Shown: positions 32,808-44,376, counted from the first letter of the stretch. The stretch: 64,000 nt of DNA from Saturnia japonica (GCA_033032175.1 CM065312.1:9300001-9364000), one strand, 5' to 3'. A program made the numbers and translations. The notes: generated by a model not told the origin, from the sequence alone.

Positions 32808-32819
32808 GCTGAGTCAGAA

Positions 32820-34250
32820 AGAGCCGACCAGACGCATCGTTGGCCGAATGGCACGTAGCGACGTTCCTTTTAGAACGATTTTTACTCTCGTCTAAACGCG
32901 TCTTTAGATGTTTCACATAAAAAATAGTATTAATGATTTATTCTACAATCCTCTTAGGTTCTAAGCATTTTGAAATTATAATATAATAGAAATTTTCTAG
33001 ATGAAACAACATTTCAAATACGTAATTTTATGTGTTTAATTAGGCGAAAATAAAGACTTATGAATTTTTAATATTTGGATACAATGCTCAACTCACTTAA
33101 TATGCTTCGTTAATAAATAACAATACTTGTTATTTAACAAGTATGCCAAAGACTAAAACAATTTTTAATGACAATTACGTGCGTGTTTTTTTTTCTTGTA
33201 ATAATAAACTGATATAGAATGTTTAAATAAACAAATAAATTACTTAAAAAAAAAAATTGTTTATGTTTTTCATAAACAATAATATATGTTTATAATAACA
33301 TTATTAATAATAACTTCATAAAAATAAGTGACCCAGTGGTTTTACTTTAATCTTTTTAAATAAATAGTTGCGCAGCTGGAATAATGTCGATTTCAAATTT
33401 TATTAAAACTAACCCCAATATTGATTCATTTGGAACAAGTGCCGACAATGATGTGAAAGTTTATAGGTAATTCATTGTCAGAGAAAACAATCAAGCCGAG
33501 TTTAATTGTTAAAACATTTTCATTAGGCCGTCCGCTTCGGCCCGTAAAAATCACCTCCACTCCGAGCTAAGCATTTTTACAACTTTTGTATGTTCATTTA
33601 TTTATATCTCTTTAGGGATGCTCGTTAAGGCGAATTAATTAGTTAATAAGAATCAGTTTAAGGTAACGACATAGCTAAACGCTACACGCTATTAAGTTAC
33701 ATGTTACCTGCTATAACTAAATGATTGTATTGGTTTAGGAATTTGTCAATAGGTTTTAGTAGAAGAAAACTAGAATGCAAAGTAAAACGAATGCTATAAA
33801 TCATAATAATAGGTAAGTACATCAACTTAAAGTTTTTGGGGGATGATTATTATTATGGGGAGAAGGGGGTTATCAGTGTATAATAAACATTTTGTTCACG
33901 GGTGTATTTTTCTAACAACATTTATATATTTATTATTCATAAAAATATATACTGAATCATTGGTATTAACTATAAATTCCAGGTATAAAGTGATATGAAA
34001 ACAAAAAGACGTAATAATAAGCAGGACCTGCATAATATGGACATGATAATGTGAGGTTATAGGTAAAAATGATTTGCTAAGCCTTTGAAACCGTAAATCA
34101 TGACAGCATAAGGCAACTACGCAAACAACTATACCTTATGAAAAAAACCTTGTTTTATCTATGAGAACCGTATTGCTATGTAACAATTTATCCTTATCGA
34201 GTTAGTTTAAACGCAATTTGCAATTTTGTGTCGTTCGACGCGCCACATCC
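32820..34250. other. A+T-rich stretch with a donor-ended mini-frame
   Basis: An ATG at 33384 opens 28 codons (MSISNFIKTNPNIDSF...) that end at ATAG|GTAATT. A better donor, TAATAG|GTAAGTAC (33806-33819), has all upstream frames closed. Nothing recognised. Confidence 0.3.
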
Positions 34251-34262
34251 TTTATCGATAAA
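34251..34262. promoter_or_regulatory. Palindrome containing the DREF element TATCGATA
   Basis: TTTATCGATAAA is a perfect 12-bp palindrome with the TATCGATA core known as the Drosophila DRE. The surrounding 34215-34310 is CpG-rich for this window and includes CTACGTCACA, a CRE-like word. It may mark a promoter; no transcript is visible. Confidence 0.3.
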
Positions 34263-34899
34263 TGTTGCCGGCGAGGCGCGCTACGTCACACACCGTTTGT
34301 TTGACATTGACTTTGCAAGCATGTTTTTGACCTCTTGAAAATAGAAAACACCACTTTTACAAAGCTTTCCTTTTGAACTAAAGGTGATTGATTACGAGTT
34401 GTTCTAACGCATTTATTTTCTTAACGATATGCAGATTAAACACTTTCGTTTATAATTTAAACTGATATAATTGTATTTTTTTTTTATCTATTTTTAATAT
34501 TGCTTCTGTCTATGTAGGCAAATCAGGTGTAAATAATATACGTTTCAGAAGTTTAGTTGCCAATTGTTTAGTGTTTTGTAGAACAATCCAAAAACAAAAC
34601 ACAAATGAACAAAAACCAGCAACAAATTTAGAAATAATAGTTCTTACTCAATACTATTGTGATATTTGTTAATATATACGTATACCTATAAACTAAAACA
34701 ACACACACATTCTTCGGATTGTATCTACTAATTTTCTAACTTTACCTCTAATCAGATATTCATATTTACGCTACTGACGAAATACAACACACGAATACTC
34801 GTGGGACTTGATAAAAACCAGACATGCGCAATTTTAGAAACGTTTATATTTATTTTTTAGCTTTCTTTCTATTTATGCATTGTTTACAATAAACCTCGT
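34263..34899. other. A+T-rich stretch without recognised features
   Basis: No repeat or frame of note. Confidence 0.4.
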
Positions 34900-35193
34900 T
34901 TAACTGTGTGGAGAAATAATTTTCATTCCTAAATGACAACTATAAAAGGAAAATAAATCTTTACTTATTTTAATATTTCCATAACAACAGGTATTCAGCA
35001 GGTTACGATAGTTAAGGGGAAAAAAAAATCTTGAAACAATAAATATATAACATTCTAGCCCGCCATCCTCTTGCTTCATTCCCATCAATTGTTTCGTGTT
35101 TGTTTTTGTTTGTTCTCGGTTGCTTGTTGTCATAACACGCTGTCTGTCTTTGATGGCGGGTGTTTGTACAGCGGTTGAGCTGCTCGGCGACAT
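34900..35193 (-). other. Open frame with protein-like N-terminus, unrecognised
   Basis: 97 codons starting MSPSSSTAVQTPAIKDRQRV from ATG at 35193 in good context (AGAACATG). The first about 45 residues are polar (Ser/Thr/Lys/Gln) and come from the G+C-richer part. The rest is A+T-driven hydrophobic text. A first coding exon ending near residue 45 would explain this, but I see no good donor there. It may equally be a conserved non-coding block. Confidence 0.2.
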
Positions 35194-35359
35194 GTTCTTC
35201 AGATGCCGAATTTCACAAAACTAGGTTAAAGGCTCTAGTGCACTCGCTCGTATTCGGCTCGTTTTGTTTTGTTTTATGTATGCTAAATAAACACTTCATT
35301 TATGGTTTTATATTGCCATCATGAGGACGCAACTGATTTTGCAACATTCTATCTTACAG

Positions 35360-35392
35360 TGAAATTAACCATGAAGATGCCAATTCTCAGAC
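35360..35392 (+). other. Candidate 33-nt microexon
   Basis: Acceptor ATTCTATCTTACAG (ends 35359) with a branch-like ACTGAT about 25 nt upstream. Donor GTAAGTAT begins at 35393. Two frames are open (...ATG AAG ATG CCA ATT CTC AGA...). Both splice sites are close to consensus. It has no homology that I recognise. Confidence 0.25.
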
Positions 35393-35398
35393 GTAAGT

Positions 35399-35757
35399 AT
35401 GTTAAGATTGCTGCTAATCGACGTCATAAAACAGAAGCTCTAAGAGACGCTTTGTTATTTTCATTGGGTCTGCTTATTTGTTGAATTATAGAGTGTACCT
35501 ACTACGAGTAGGGTTTGACATTACTATATTTATATATTTTCACTTCTTACTTGAATATTACCTGTTATAATAATTGCAGTATATTGAAATACAACATTTT
35601 TGCTTTCGTACATTATGTACAAAACTAGAAAAGTCCAAAGAATCCGCATACACTAGTCCTAATCCCCTATATAGGTAATAAGTATGTAGTTTTGTTTGTA
35701 CATATAATTTTATCCAAATTTCGTTACAGATAACCAATTTAAAAGACACTAATCACG
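35399..35757. other. Stretch with no recognised gene or repeat
   Basis: A+T-rich. The minus frame 35558-35749 is unsupported. Confidence 0.35.
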
Positions 35758-35890
35758 GATATGATATTAAAGAATTTTTGTCTGTCTGTTTGTATGTCCG
35801 GATTAAAGTCAAATTTTGTACACGGGAAGTATATGCCCCTCAATTGATAGGATATAAAAACTACCAATAATATCATTAAAATAAAATTAC
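35758..35890 (+). repeat. Family H-C fragment
   Basis: TTTTGTACACGGGAAGTATA and CAATTGATAGGATATAAAAA are reverse complements of the H-C module, preceded by a TTTGTCTGTCTGTTTGT segment like the 5' end of such elements. Confidence 0.45.
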
Positions 35891-36760
35891 GATATGAAAC
35901 AATTTGTACACCATATTATATACTGTCTATTTTGAATTTTGCAAGCAACACAAACGGACGCGTTTTTGTTAGCAATTGACATCTGCCAAACTAACGATAG
36001 ATATTTTCTCATGTAAGAAAACCGGGGATTGGTGTTCTTCAAACAATACAATCTAGAGATAGACAAATAAATACAATTCTTTCAATCCTCTACTGATATT
36101 ATTCATTTTATTTTGTTTTGCTATCTAAATTGTTGCCTTCCTTCCCACAACCGCATTTTCTTACAAACAAAATTAAGTAAATAATTTGTTTGATATTATA
36201 AGTTATTCCTAATTCCTAAAGAATAAAAATAATTTTTCAAGGTGAACAAGGTGATGACGTCAAAATCGGTGATTTGTTTTTCTATTTGAAATTATTCATT
36301 TATATACACCCAAAAAATGATGAGCCAGCAAATGAAAGTTGTCATTTGTCACACTTGACATTGGCAAAATTGCTTACATAGGCAGAAAGCCAAAAAAAAA
36401 TAAAAAAAGTAATTTACGAATGAATGAATACACTTGCAATAACACTTTATGTCGTACATTAACTAGCTTAATGCCAGAAGGCATTTTATTCCAACTAACC
36501 TGTATATTATTGGAAGAAATAGTTTTAAATTAATAAACAATTAAAATGTATCATGTGACCTCATGCCTCTTATAAACAATTTAATTTGAGCATCATATCG
36601 GTGTAAATGTCAATAGAAGTCTTAAACTTTATGTAAATAATAATTAATATATGTGAAAATACTTGATTTCGCATAGTTTGATTTTTCTAATATTAAGTTT
36701 ACGTAAATAAATAAAAGATTCAAAAAAGTTGATTATAATTTAAGACAACACCCACTTGTA
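35891..36760. other. Stretch with no recognised gene or repeat
   Basis: The frame 36339-36533 (64 codons, lysine-rich) has no domain or splice support. Confidence 0.35.
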
Positions 36761-36804
36761 CGTAAGATATCAGTAGAGACTCATGTCTCCACTGATATCT
36801 TACG
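36761..36804. repeat. Near-perfect 20-bp hairpin
   Basis: CGTAAGATATCAGTAGAGAC (36761-36780) pairs with GTCTCCACTGATATCTTACG (36785-36804), with one mismatch and a TCAT loop. No terminal-repeat family or target duplication was recognised around it. Confidence 0.7.
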
Positions 36805-37134
36805 ACATACTTTATCTTATTGAAATTGACATTTTTCTTGTCATTAAGAACCAATAAAATTACTTGACTTGCTTAAATGAGTGATTGTGGCAACTCTAGA
36901 AGCAAGTAATAGATAATCAGTTGAGACAGAGATGACCAATATTAACTAAAGCATCTTTACTTCGTTTCCTATGCTATATAATTAAAATAATAAAATTAAT
37001 TAATCTATATAATTAACGTAACATAAATAAAATAATATTTAATAAAACTTTAATACTAAAGATTTGTCAATACGAGTTATTCAAAATACGGCCTAATTTG
37101 TTTATTCTTAAACTAACAAGCGATGCGACGATTG

Positions 37135-37497
37135 GAGTTACATATCGCTGCTGTAAGTTGGTGAGGAGTTAGGTATCCTATATAATCTATGTGACGCTAT
37201 GGCATGAGTTGAAGTTTTTACTAATGTCATTGAAGTAACGTAATACCAAATCTCGACTCAATGAGACCTGTGGAAGATGCTCACATCTGTTTATTAACTA
37301 GAAAAAAACTGATAATTATCTTCAAACGGTTGAACAGATATTCTTGAATCATTAAAACACTCTCGATCAAATCACCTTTGAAACAAAAAAAAACTTATCG
37401 AAATCGGTTCAGCAGTTTGTAGCTACGTTGCCACAGACAGACGCACAGATACACACGTTTAACTTATAACACCTCTCTTTTTGCGACGGGGGTTAAA
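37135..37497 (+). repeat. Dispersed repeat family F, long copy
   Basis: Same blocks as 20685-20985 (GGTGAGGAGTTAGGTATCC, GGAAGATGCTCACATCTG, TCAAACGGTTGAACAGATAT). It continues to ATCGGTTCAGCAGTTTGTAG and the end ACCTCTCTTTTTGCGACGGG GGTTAAAAA. Confidence 0.65.
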
Positions 37498-38029
37498 AAG
37501 ACAAAAGGAATAATGATAACAATGAAAAGGAGGGAAGGGAAAAAAATAAAACTAAAGATTTCGTATTATTGTAACTTGAACAATTGTATTACATTATTTG
37601 TACATGCTAATAACACCTTATACAACTGTTGCCTAATTTAGGGATCCACGGTAAATTATATGCGCTTACCAAATTGTTAATCCCAGAGCGGACGTACATT
37701 ATTTGTTCGGCAGACTTGTTGGCCGACGTCCACAGCATGAATCTTGTTTTCGTTACATATGTATATAGGTACTAAGATGCAAACCCATAGTCGTTACTTT
37801 GTTGTGCTGCTAGTTAGACATTGAACAATTTTTCTCCGTTAAATTAGGCTATTAAAATATTCTAAAGTTTTCCATTCCGCTAATAGCTTCTGCAAAGTGG
37901 TTCTAATTTATTTGTGTGCGTTTGTGATCTAAGGTAGATGGTAATGCTGTTTATACTGCGTAAAACGATACGTAATTAAAATTCTGATTTCATTCATCCA
38001 CAAAATGAATTACATAGATAATAATAATA
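37498..38029. other. Stretch with no recognised gene or repeat
   Basis: A mixed patch at 37680-37740 contains GGACGT/ACGTCC words. Otherwise A+T-rich. Confidence 0.35.
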
Positions 38030-38245
38030 CCAACCTGTAAGTGTCCTACTGCTGGACGATGAGGCCTCTTCCCAAAGGAAGACCTTAATGACCACGCCAG
38101 CCTGCATAGTATTGGCGATTTCAAACGCCAAGAAATCAACAGTTGTATATTTTTCCCACATACAGTAGTACTACAAGAATATTTCTCAAGCGTTCAAGTT
38201 TCCTCACATGGTTTTCCTTCACCGTCAGCTGATAGTGTTATCAAT
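38030..38245 (-). mobile_element. SINE-B, truncated at the tRNA head
   Basis: CCTGTAAGTGTCCTACTGCTG, GAGGCCTCTTCCCAAAGG, CACGCCAGCCTGC and GTTTCCTCACATGGTTTTCCTTCACCGT follow the order of a common lepidopteran SINE whose tRNA-like head lies downstream on the plus text. Here the head is missing. The GGTGAAGGAAAAC module is shared with SINE-A. Confidence 0.55.
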
Positions 38246-38265
38246 TTAATTTAGTATATTTTTTA

Positions 38266-38420
38266 TACCACAAAGATGGCAAACGAGTATACAACTCGAC
38301 CGATGGTAAGCGGCTACCGTAGTCTATGGACGCTTGTAATACCAGAGGTATCACTAGTGCGCTGCCAACCTTGAGCCACTTACACCAAAGAGCTCTGGTC
38401 ATGTACGCGAATTCCGAAAA
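38266..38420. repeat. Lepidopteran dispersed repeat, family I, longest copy
   Basis: ACCACAAAGATGGCAAACGAG, CCGATGGTAAGCGGCTACCG, TATGGACGCTTGTAATACCAG, GTGCGCTGCCAACCTTGAG and CAAAGAGCTCTGG. It follows SINE-B by about 20 bp. Confidence 0.6.
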
Positions 38421-41204
38421 ATTCGTTGCCGGTGTACGGATCTACGGACATCGAATTGATATTTCGCCGGTTTAAACCATTCGACCACCATGACTTAAAT
38501 TATGTAAGCAGCCTTTAAAATAAATAGTATATTATTTAAACTAAGTACAGATAAAACGTTATTTAAAATTTTACTAATACGCTTTTATCATACTTTTTAG
38601 AGAATTCTTGGAACCAAAGAATTTTGAATACATTTCCGCTTATAGTTCAACGCTCAACATTATTTCATATCTGTGGTGTGCCGTGTGTGTACACACGAAG
38701 TTAATTATACAGTGTACTGTAGTAGCTAGTAATGCTCGTTGCTCACGACCAGTGTTCATCGAATTTGAAGCGGAACGCGTTCGTAATCATTGCTTTTATA
38801 CACACTGTATTTGTAATGTATGATAGTAGATTTTTATTTGTTACATGTTTCTTGAAACATTGTCAAAATTTAATGAAGTGTTTTAAAGAAGTGAAGCTCA
38901 TTGTTGTAGTAAGCACAGTACAAAAAAACAAGCAAAATTATTAAAAAGGAAACAAAAGCAGAGTTTGACCAAAAAATACAATTTTTTACTTTTTGTTTGG
39001 TCCCCAGACGTCGACATCCAATTATGAATATACTCCAACTTCCCGATGAGGGTAGCCATGAACACCTAAAATACCTAACAGTATTATAATGTTAAGAAAA
39101 CGCGATAGTTTAAAAGTGTTAATGTCATGTCCTAGCATCCATTAACATAACGTACACCAAGATAACATCAGTAGACCCCAAAAGGCTACGTAAATTGTTA
39201 CACGAAAAAACAATTCAGGAACTACAAAATACCTAGTAGAAAGCTATGCAATAATTTTGTTTTAAATATCTGTAAAATATATAAAATTTTCGTTCAATAT
39301 TACACAAAATCTAGTTGTTTTGGTCATATTTTCAACGTACTGCATAATTCTAGAAGTGACTGATAAGTCTGTAACTAGATTATATAAAGTAAATATCAGT
39401 TAGGTATATAAGGAATCATTTGTCGTCTCATCCTAAATGAACATTGTTTTATTGTAATGAAAATCAATCTTCATAATATTTCTCAGTTCGCTCGCCACAA
39501 TTCGATGGACAACAATGACCCACCCACAACAATATGTATTTACTAAGAATTTTTTGTTTGAAAAACTTTTTTCTCTTATAAAGTTGGTTTGAATTCTTTA
39601 TAGAAGGCAAGAGCTATAGGAGCCGCTCGTGACTAGCAAAAGAAAACTAAATAACATCGGTTTGTTTCGGATGACGAGCGCCAGAGAACTCGTCACGCTC
39701 ACAACGATTGGCTGAGCGGTCGTTGACATAGCGGGAAATACTTTGTTGTTCAAATATTCTCATCAATGTAACAAAAGATCGTAGTCAAAGTATTTTATAA
39801 ACTAAGCAACCGAGTGTATCCTACTGAAATAGCGATAATATAAACTATATGAATTTAAAATAGACATTTTCTGTACGAAAGTATACTTCGTAATGCTTTT
39901 TTTGACCACTATTAATTATTGTTATAAATCAAGAATATTATAATATAATGAAGAAACACACCTACTATAGGATTCATGAATCATGAATTATGGTTATTCT
40001 GTTTAAATTATATTTATATAATATTTAGGTTGTTCTGTATAAATTATATAAGATCATAATCAAAAATAATAACAATAAACGACGCATACACATTAAAGTT
40101 ATATTTTAGGGCATCGGCATCTGTGATACAGTTTGTAACTAGTACAGACGCCAACGATACAATTAACTTTTTCTTAGCTTTTAGCTTCTTATAGCACTGC
40201 CCAATAGTATGTATTACATTTTAAGTGAGTAAATAGAATATATACCTACACTTGCAATTGACACTTGTTAAATATTTATTGCCGATAGATGTTTGCATGA
40301 TTGTGTTTAAATAATAATAAATATTATTATTATAATTTTTCGTTTCGTTCAATGAAATTTAAAACAGAATAATTTTCGTTTAAATGATGATTGATGGGTT
40401 TGTGAAAATGATCGTACTTTAATACCCACAAAACACAATAGCGAACTTAAATTGTATGGATGGTATTATTAAAACACGTAAAATATTATTTACCAATATA
40501 ATAGAAAATACTCTGATTGGTTTTTTTCCATTTTCTTGAGGTTATTTCTATCTAGTATACCTAAATCTGCTCCCGGGGATGGCATGTATGCCAATTTTAC
40601 ATACAGTTTTATGACGTCGGGAGTCAGAGGGTTAAGGCACCTCTTTTCCAAAATATTGTTATCAGAAGCGCAACAATATAATGTTCTTCTTTTTCGTTTT
40701 ATATAAGTTTAGCAATTATAATTATCAATCAATACAAACTGTTTTGTAAACTAACCAAGCTGCCAGTTTTTAAATACAATATATTACATATAATATTACT
40801 AGCGACTTTTTGATCCTAGACTATTTTCTGTTTGACATTTACAGCATTCATAAACAATGAGTAATATCTACATCACTTGCTGTCACTTTTCGTTGAGTGA
40901 CAATGTCAATATTTTGGGGGTCTAAGTTCATTGGAACTGGTCTGGTTAGAGTTCGCATTATTAATTTATGTAATTTAATATATCAGTAACAGATACTATA
41001 GATAAATTTTAGCTTTCTGCATTCCTTCTCCATATAAACTTTAACCATGCCAAATCTCACAGTCTTCCGTGCACGCAATATGCCCAAAAAGGTACCGAAA
41101 GCTTTTGATTCACGTATTAAATATGTTTATAGATTTAGACATTTTAGACTGTAAAACTTATTTTGTTAGTTATTAAAACAGACATTTACTTCTTTTATCT
41201 TTAA
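38421..41204. other. Long stretch with no recognised gene
   Basis: 39480-39725 is somewhat G+C-richer (CGAGCGCCAGAGAACTCGTC). A 35-codon frame MPNLTVFRARNMPKKVPKAF... begins at 41047 in good context. The frames at 38608-38944 overlap each other. None is supported. Confidence 0.35.
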
Positions 41205-41770
41205 CTAGCTGTACCCGCGGCTTCGCTCACGTGGATTACATTATGCCATCGATCGGGCACACGCGTAAATCTTGTTACCCCGCTTCCGGTTATTTTAAAA
41301 ACAAAAATGCTTATTGTGGGTGATCCTTAGAAGATAAACGTATGCACTCGGTGACTTTTTTGTAGGTCTTTTTAATATCTAAAATAATGTAGTATATTAA
41401 TTTGATATATTTCTTATGGTTGACTCAGCGTAAGTCATTAAGTGGCCGAATTGATTCACCGTGACAATAAAATGAAATTAAAATTGTATGAAATGAATTT
41501 AATGAAATTGAAATTTAACGAAAATTAAAATAAAAGTAGCTTAAGTTACTCGTTATATTATCAGCTATCTGCCAGTGAAAGTCCCGTCAAAATCGATCCA
41601 ACCGTTTCAGATATTACTTACCCGGAACAAACAGACAGACAGACAGACAAAAATTTTAATAATTGGTATTTTGTTATGTGTATCGTACCTATACACTTTC
41701 ATATGCATTTAGTAAAAAACTGTTATTTTGACATTACAAACAGACACTTCAATTTTATTAATTGTATAGA
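41205..41770 (-). mobile_element. Helitron-like element, family H-D, complete ends
   Basis: On the minus strand it starts TCTATACAATTAAT after an A (complement of T at 41771) and ends GCGGGTACAGCTAG before T (complement of A at 41204). The interior carries CGTCAAAATCGATCCAACCG and a (CAGA)n tract. A 110-bp A+T-rich block at 41410-41520 is absent from the 6015 copy, where the fit is poor. No coding capacity. Confidence 0.65.
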
Positions 41771-41864
41771 TAGATAAATATTATAATGATAATATATTAT
41801 TATTATGAATAGTGCGAATTTATGTGACTACGTGTATATTACCTCGGTATCACTGTAACCTGTT

Positions 41865-42052
41865 TGAAAAATTATTTTTGCATTCATAGCCTATTTATCG
41901 AGGTAGTTTATAGGATACATAATTTCACTCTACGACGTTATGGAGTTGAACATCAAGCAATCTGGAAATCTGTAGGCAAGTACGGCAAGTTAGAGCAATG
42001 ATAGCTTTGTTCCAATAAATTTAACACGGGTGAAGACGTGGGGCACAGCTAG
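41865..42052 (+). mobile_element. Helitron-like element, family H-A, 5' truncated
   Basis: TTTATCGAGGTAGTTTATAGG, GAACATCAAGCAATCTGGAA, TTCCAATAAATTTAACACGG and GGGGCACAGCTAG (CTAG at 42049-42052) before T. Confidence 0.65.
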
Positions 42053-42066
42053 TATAATATATCAAT

Positions 42067-42417
42067 ACTCAGTTTTCAATTTAACAAATGGAAAAGGTAG
42101 CAATTTTTTTTTGCTGTGATATTTATCTTCATAGTATGTATCTAAGATAAACAATTGCATGGGTGAATAAGTAAAATTGAAAGTTTTCAGTTATTCCTTT
42201 CTCGAGTGCACTTTTCCGCGTTTATCTCGGGCTTCCACAGAGTGGAAATCCATCAAAGGATTAAGGGGATGTCTCGGCGTGCGATCGGTCTAACGCTATT
42301 TCCCTTGGTGTGAGATAAAATTATCCCCCATTTGATTTATATTTTTCCCAGTTTACAATATTTAACGTTTCATAAACTATTTTAAAATAAAATATATTTA
42401 AAATGTATCACTTTAAA
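42067..42417. other. Stretch with a possible regulatory patch
   Basis: 42190-42330 is G+C-richer and non-repetitive (CTCGAGTGCACTTTTCCGCG; GATGTCTCGGCGTGCGATCG). Function unknown. Confidence 0.25.
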
Positions 42418-42631
42418 GGCTCGTGCACACTAGGGCCGCGGCGGGCCGCATTGCGTCGCATTACAAAATTGCGCCAATGTAGACTAGAAGTCTTGCTGGG
42501 CCGCACCGCAACGCAATAATTGAGTCAGTCAACTCTTGGCATTGACCGTGTCTAGTGGAATGCAATTGATAGTTCCGACGAAGAGCTGTATTAATACAAT
42601 CTTCTGTTTGACGAAGATTTAGTGTTATGGC

Positions 42632-42925
42632 CATAATGTCTACTGGGGTTAAGGGACGATGTGGCCCAAGTTGGTGACACCCTAAGCCTAGTGGTAAAAC
42701 TGGGTCTCAAGTGCCAGCTGCACTGGCATATAAGTGTTGGCGATATATTTTCAACTTAAGGGCGACAGATAGCGAGGCGGACTTTAGAAAATGCCGTAGG
42801 TACTACTATGCTATGGTTTCATTACGAAATTTTCCTGCAGCCAAAACTCAGGCTTATTGTAGAGATTTCAATTCACGTAGATCACTCAAATAATACTTTG
42901 TTGGTATACAAACTACCACTGAGCC
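42632..42925 (-). mobile_element. SINE-A, copy 2, nested in the MITE
   Basis: GACGATGTGGCCCAAGTTGG, ACCCTAAGCCTAGTGG, GTTGGCGATATATTTTCAAC, ACTATGCTATGGTTTCATTAC and the head CCACTGAGCCATCAT. Box B is mutated (AGATTTCAATTCACG). Two small reading frames here are repeat-derived. Confidence 0.6.
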
Positions 42926-43086
42926 ATCATTACTTTAAAATAAAGAAGATAAGGCAAATATAGTATATTATTGTGTCACGAAATTTGCAAAAATATTGAG
43001 GTGTTTGTTGAATTTTACACTCTTTAAATTTTTTAGAATTACATATTATGAAAAGTATTCTGAACTTCGTCTGCTCATTGCGCCTA

Positions 43087-43210
43087 CCATCGCACACTGA
43101 GGCGGGCCGCATCGCAAAGCATGACAGTAGCCGCAAAAATACGCTTGGCGAGCGATCCGCCAATGCGTTGCGATGCGGCCAGCCACGACCCGCCTGTAGT
43201 GTGCGATGGT
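43087..43210. mobile_element. Inner inverted repeat inside the MITE
   Basis: ACCATCGCACACTGAGGCGG (43087 on) mirrors CCGCCTGTAGTGTGCGATGGT (ending about 43212). The inner CATCGCAA/TTGCGATG also pair. Its CGCACACT...GGCGGGCCGCATCGC string resembles the outer MITE termini, so a related element seems to have inserted in an older copy. Confidence 0.5.
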
Positions 43211-43353
43211 TCATATAAAATATACGAAAGTGATGCAGGAGGATATTTGTTATGCAATGCGGTGCGGTGCGGCCCGCCTTAATGTGCGCGAGCCTTAATG
43301 TTGATGTATGTATATGTATATCATACATGTTTGATATATCTATAACTACTACC

Positions 43354-43542
43354 TAGATATACTATTATAAAATGATATAGTTTGTATGTTTGTAGGAGGT
43401 AATCTCAGGAACTACTGATCCGATTTATAAAATTCTTCCACTAATAGGGAGGGAGCTGCGCTACCCCTGAGTGATATATGATTTTTATTCTGATTAAATT
43501 TATCATTCGTATTAAAACGAACGAAACCGCGGGTGGTTGTAG
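43354..43542 (+). mobile_element. Helitron-like element, family H-B
   Basis: GATATACTATTATAAAATGA, TTTGTATGTTTGTAGGAGGT, GGAACTACTGATCCGATTTA and the end ACCGCGGGTGGTTGTAG before T (CTAG decayed to GTAG). Confidence 0.5.
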
Positions 43543-43624
43543 TAAATTAGTTTACAAATTTGGTTTTATACAAATATTCTTATATATTTTCTTATCATAT
43601 AAATAAGTAAATTGATATTTTTTA

Positions 43625-43760
43625 AACTACAAAGGTGGCAAACAAGCATACGTTTCGTCTGATGGTAAGGTTCCCGTAACCATACCATACATATCACTAA
43701 CGCGTTGCTGACCTTGAACTCCCCAACCCCAAAGAGGTCTGGATGCCCTAACAAAAACTA
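43625..43760. repeat. Lepidopteran dispersed repeat, family I
   Basis: AACTACAAAGGTGGCAAAC, GTCTGATGGTAAGGTTCCCG, AACGCGTTGCTGACCTTGAAC, CCCCAAAGAGGTCTGG. Partly deleted relative to 38266-38420. Confidence 0.6.
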
Positions 43761-44376
43761 GAAAACTAGGCTAGTTGACTGCGATCTTTCCCCAAGGAGC
43801 TCAGGAAACCTACTCATCGCAGGAACACAACACAATGGTATATATAGTCCATGGCAATATATTCAAGGATATTTTTTTACTTATATGAAAACACGATGTA
43901 CATACAAGTTTTAACGTTAATTTCTAAGTTAATTAGATATAGTCAAATTGTACAGGTGTAATCGAGTTTGTATAGAACATAGATGTATTGAATTAATAGG
44001 TGAGTTTTATTACTGTAAAACGTCATGAATACACTGGTCTTATTATGATGGTATTAATATAGTTGTGAACGAATACTGTAGGTGTTCGTCGGTATGCATC
44101 GATAAGCCCGTGTTTGTGAATGCATTTGATGTACGCTGAGCAGTGGGAGTCAGAACGCATAGCAAGCACATTACTGCGTTTCAATCAGAACAGATTGAGG
44201 CTCGCCACAGCCACACAGCACACACAGCGCCACGGAATGGGGGAATTATATAGAATGCATGACGTTGCAAATTTAGTTCGAGTCGATGATGCACAGAAGG
44301 CTTACTTAATTTTATTAATAGGTTTGTACGAGCGTTTTTTACGATAAATATTTGTAGCATGCTTGTACCGTGTATA
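43761..44376. other. Stretch with a G+C-richer patch
   Basis: 44110-44260 is richer in G+C (GAGTCAGAACGCATAGCAAG; CACAGCCACACAGCACACAC). It contains a 75-codon frame that I do not recognise. Confidence 0.3.

Larger units (their letters stand above)
42418..43296. mobile_element. Harbinger-like MITE with two nested insertions
   Basis: Terminal inverted repeats start AGGCTCGTGCACACTAGGGC and, from the other end, AGGCTCGCGCACATTAAGGC. Both lead into GGGCCGC-rich sequence. A TAA trinucleotide flanks both ends, fitting the TWA target duplication of PIF/Harbinger transposons. G+C-rich subterminal CGCACCGC/GCGGCC words repeat inside. It contains a SINE-A copy and an inner inverted repeat of related sequence. 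The 132-codon minus frame 42930-43328 is repeat-derived, not a gene. The superfamily call rests on TSD length only. Confidence 0.6.

Noticed and set aside
33384..33470. 28-codon ATG frame ending at a donor-like ATAG|GTAATT
   Set aside because: Too short, with a weak donor and no homology. Kept only as a note in the gap entry.
42930..43328. 132-codon minus-strand frame
   Set aside because: It lies across the G+C-rich MITE termini and nested elements. The frame follows the repeat and has no domain.
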